Below, piece after piece: positions 62,930 through 64,000 of a stretch of 64,000 bases of DNA (position 1 is the first letter of the stretch; each line of letters opens with the position of its first letter). Position numbers and translations under genes: made by a program. Origin of the DNA: Pseudoalteromonas shioyasakiensis (GTDB lineage Bacteria > Pseudomonadota > Gammaproteobacteria > Enterobacterales > Alteromonadaceae); the NCBI RefSeq assembly GCF_001550135.1, contig NZ_LRUE01000002.1:124001-188000 (forward strand). The letters are read 5' to 3'. The notes beneath the pieces were generated by a model, which saw only the letters and a list, made by a program, of their open reading frames with translations, had not been told where the DNA came from and searched no databases.

Positions 62930-64000
62930 TTACTGAATTTGTAAACGTAGGTAATCGTAGATCTTGCTAAAGAAGCTGCCTTCTTCCACTTCCTCTAGTG
63001 TAACTAGTGGATATTGTGCAATTTCTTCACCTTCAAGCTGTAAGAATAGCGTGCCTACTTTAGTACCTTTAGCAAGCGGCGCTTCTAATGTTTTATCAAG
63101 CTCGAAGTTCGCTTTTAAGTTTTTACGCTGACCACGTGGAATAGTAATAGGTGTATCTTCTAAGATACCTAACGATACGTTTTCTTTGTTACCCATCCAA
63201 ATACGTTGCTCAGCAAAGCTGTCGCCTGCTTTATATGGCGTGATTGTTTCGAAAAAGCGGAAACCGTAGTTTAATAGTTTTTTGCTTTCAACTTTACGAG
63301 CACGTTCGCTTTCTGTGCCCATTACTACCGCGATTAAACGCATGTCATCTTTAGTTGCAGAAGTTACTAAGCTATAACCCGCTTCTGATGTATGGCCAGT
63401 TTTAATACCGTCAACGTTCATGCTTTCATCCCATAACAATGAGTTACGGTTGTATTGCTTGATGCCGTTAAAAGTGAATGATTTTTTCGCGTATACTTCG
63501 TACTCATCTGGTACATCGCGAATAAGTGCAGCACCTAATGTTGCCATATCACGTGGTGTCGTGAAGTGTTCGTTAGTATCTAAACCATGGCTATTCACGA
63601 AGTGGCTGTTAGTCATGCCAAGCTTTTCAGCGTGGGCATTCATTAAATCAGCAAATGCGCTTTCACTACCAGCAATGTGTTCAGCCATTGCTACACAGGC
63701 ATCGTTACCTGATTGAATAATGATACCGTGGTTTAAGTCATCAACACTGATCTGCTTACCGACTTCGATAAACATTTTTGATGATTCAGGAAAATTCTTT
63801 GCCCAGGCTTTTTCACTGACTGTAACCATATCAGTTGGTGCAATATTACCTGCTTTGATTTCAGTACCAATTACATAACTGGTCATCATTTTGGTTAAAC
63901 TAGCTGGTGCTAACTTTGTATCTGCTTCGCCTTCGGCAATTACTTTACCTGTGGTGAAATCAACCAAGAAATAACCTTTCGCATTAACTTGAGGTGGGGC
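62930..64000 (-). CDS. dacA: D-alanyl-D-alanine carboxypeptidase (PBP5/6 type), N-terminus cut by window end
   Basis: At least 356 residues are present; the 5' end, including the signal peptide, lies beyond the window. The penicillin-binding motifs are SLTKMM (SxxK), SGNDA (SxN) and DGIKTGHT (KTG). The C-terminal beta-domain and an amphipathic membrane-binding helix (FFSKIYDYLRLQIQ) complete the PBP5/6 layout. It removes the terminal D-Ala from peptidoglycan stem peptides. The dacA-ybeD-lipB-lipA order supports the name. Confidence 0.94.
   Translation of the reverse strand, partial: APPQVNAKGYFLVDFTTGKVIAEGEADTKLAPASLTKMMTSYVIGTEIKAGNIAPTDMVTVSEKAWAKNFPESSKMFIEVGKQISVDDLNHGIIIQSGNDACVAMAEHIAGSESAFADLMNAHAEKLGMTNSHFVNSHGLDTNEHFTTPRDMATLGAALIRDVPDEYEVYAKKSFTFNGIKQYNRNSLLWDESMNVDGIKTGHTSEAGYSLVTSATKDDMRLIAVVMGTESERARKVESKKLLNYGFRFFETITPYKAGDSFAEQRIWMGNKENVSLGILEDTPITIPRGQRKNLKANFELDKTLEAPLAKGTKVGTLFLQLEGEEIAQYPLVTLEEVEEGSFFSKIYDYLRLQIQ

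Noticed and set aside
1-64000. Insertion sequences, prophage, rRNA operon
   Set aside because: No transposase, integrase, capsid or rRNA-like sequence was recognised on either strand.

Overview
The window looks like a chromosomal segment of a marine gammaproteobacterium of the order Alteromonadales, most likely Pseudoalteromonas. This is an inference from moderately AT-rich DNA, conserved gene orders (yhbY/rlmE-ftsH-folP-glmM-tpiA-secG-tRNA-Leu; dacA-ybeD-lipB-lipA; pdxB-asd-fimV; motY/rnt), polar-flagellum markers (MotY, FimV/HubP-like protein) and a tmRNA tag ending in ALAA. No phage, insertion sequence, CRISPR array or rRNA operon is visible. Most of the window is core genome with interspersed accessory genes.

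Layout. 0-1.1 kb: the ilvC start and divergent ilvY. 1.3-2.4 kb: a diguanylate cyclase. 2.5-5.7 kb: a four-gene module (MipA/OmpV barrel, DUF3019 periplasmic protein, RstA-like regulator, RstB-like kinase). 5.8-11.2 kb: small conserved proteins, a CPA2 antiporter, Spo0M-like protein, ElaA acetyltransferase and an NSS transporter. 11.4-14.6 kb: a second, diverged copy of the four-gene module in the same internal order but opposite orientation. 14.8-16.8 kb: a lipoprotein and a serine hydrolase. 17-23.6 kb: the housekeeping block from yhbY to tRNA-Leu. 23.8-34.7 kb: accessory genes, including a PDC-sensor membrane protein, two translationally coupled lipoproteins, a CsgD/VpsT-like regulator beside a TonB-dependent receptor, gamma-glutamyltransferase, a tyrosine permease and an EamA exporter. 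34.7-38.7 kb: motY, rnt, a FapA-like protein and tmRNA. 38.8-46.4 kb: accessory envelope and sensing genes, including a chemoreceptor paired with a periplasmic binding protein. 46.4-57.2 kb: mnmC, fabB, pdxB, asd and a very long FimV/HubP-like gene with a tandem acidic repeat. 57.2-60.8 kb: an M28 peptidase and a TetR/metallo-hydrolase pair with a clear palindromic operator. 60.8-64 kb: lipoate synthesis genes and dacA, cut by the window edge.

The most notable observations are the duplicated MipA-DUF3019-RstAB module, which may be an undescribed envelope-sensing circuit; a leader upstream of the EamA exporter that can form two mutually exclusive hairpins; a terminator-like hairpin inside the leader of the TonB receptor; a FabR-like operator before fabB; and several unusual envelope proteins (tandem DUF4892-OmpA, PDC-plus-membrane protein, a 50-residue lipoprotein). 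All functional statements rest on reading the sequence and recalling protein families; no database search was run.
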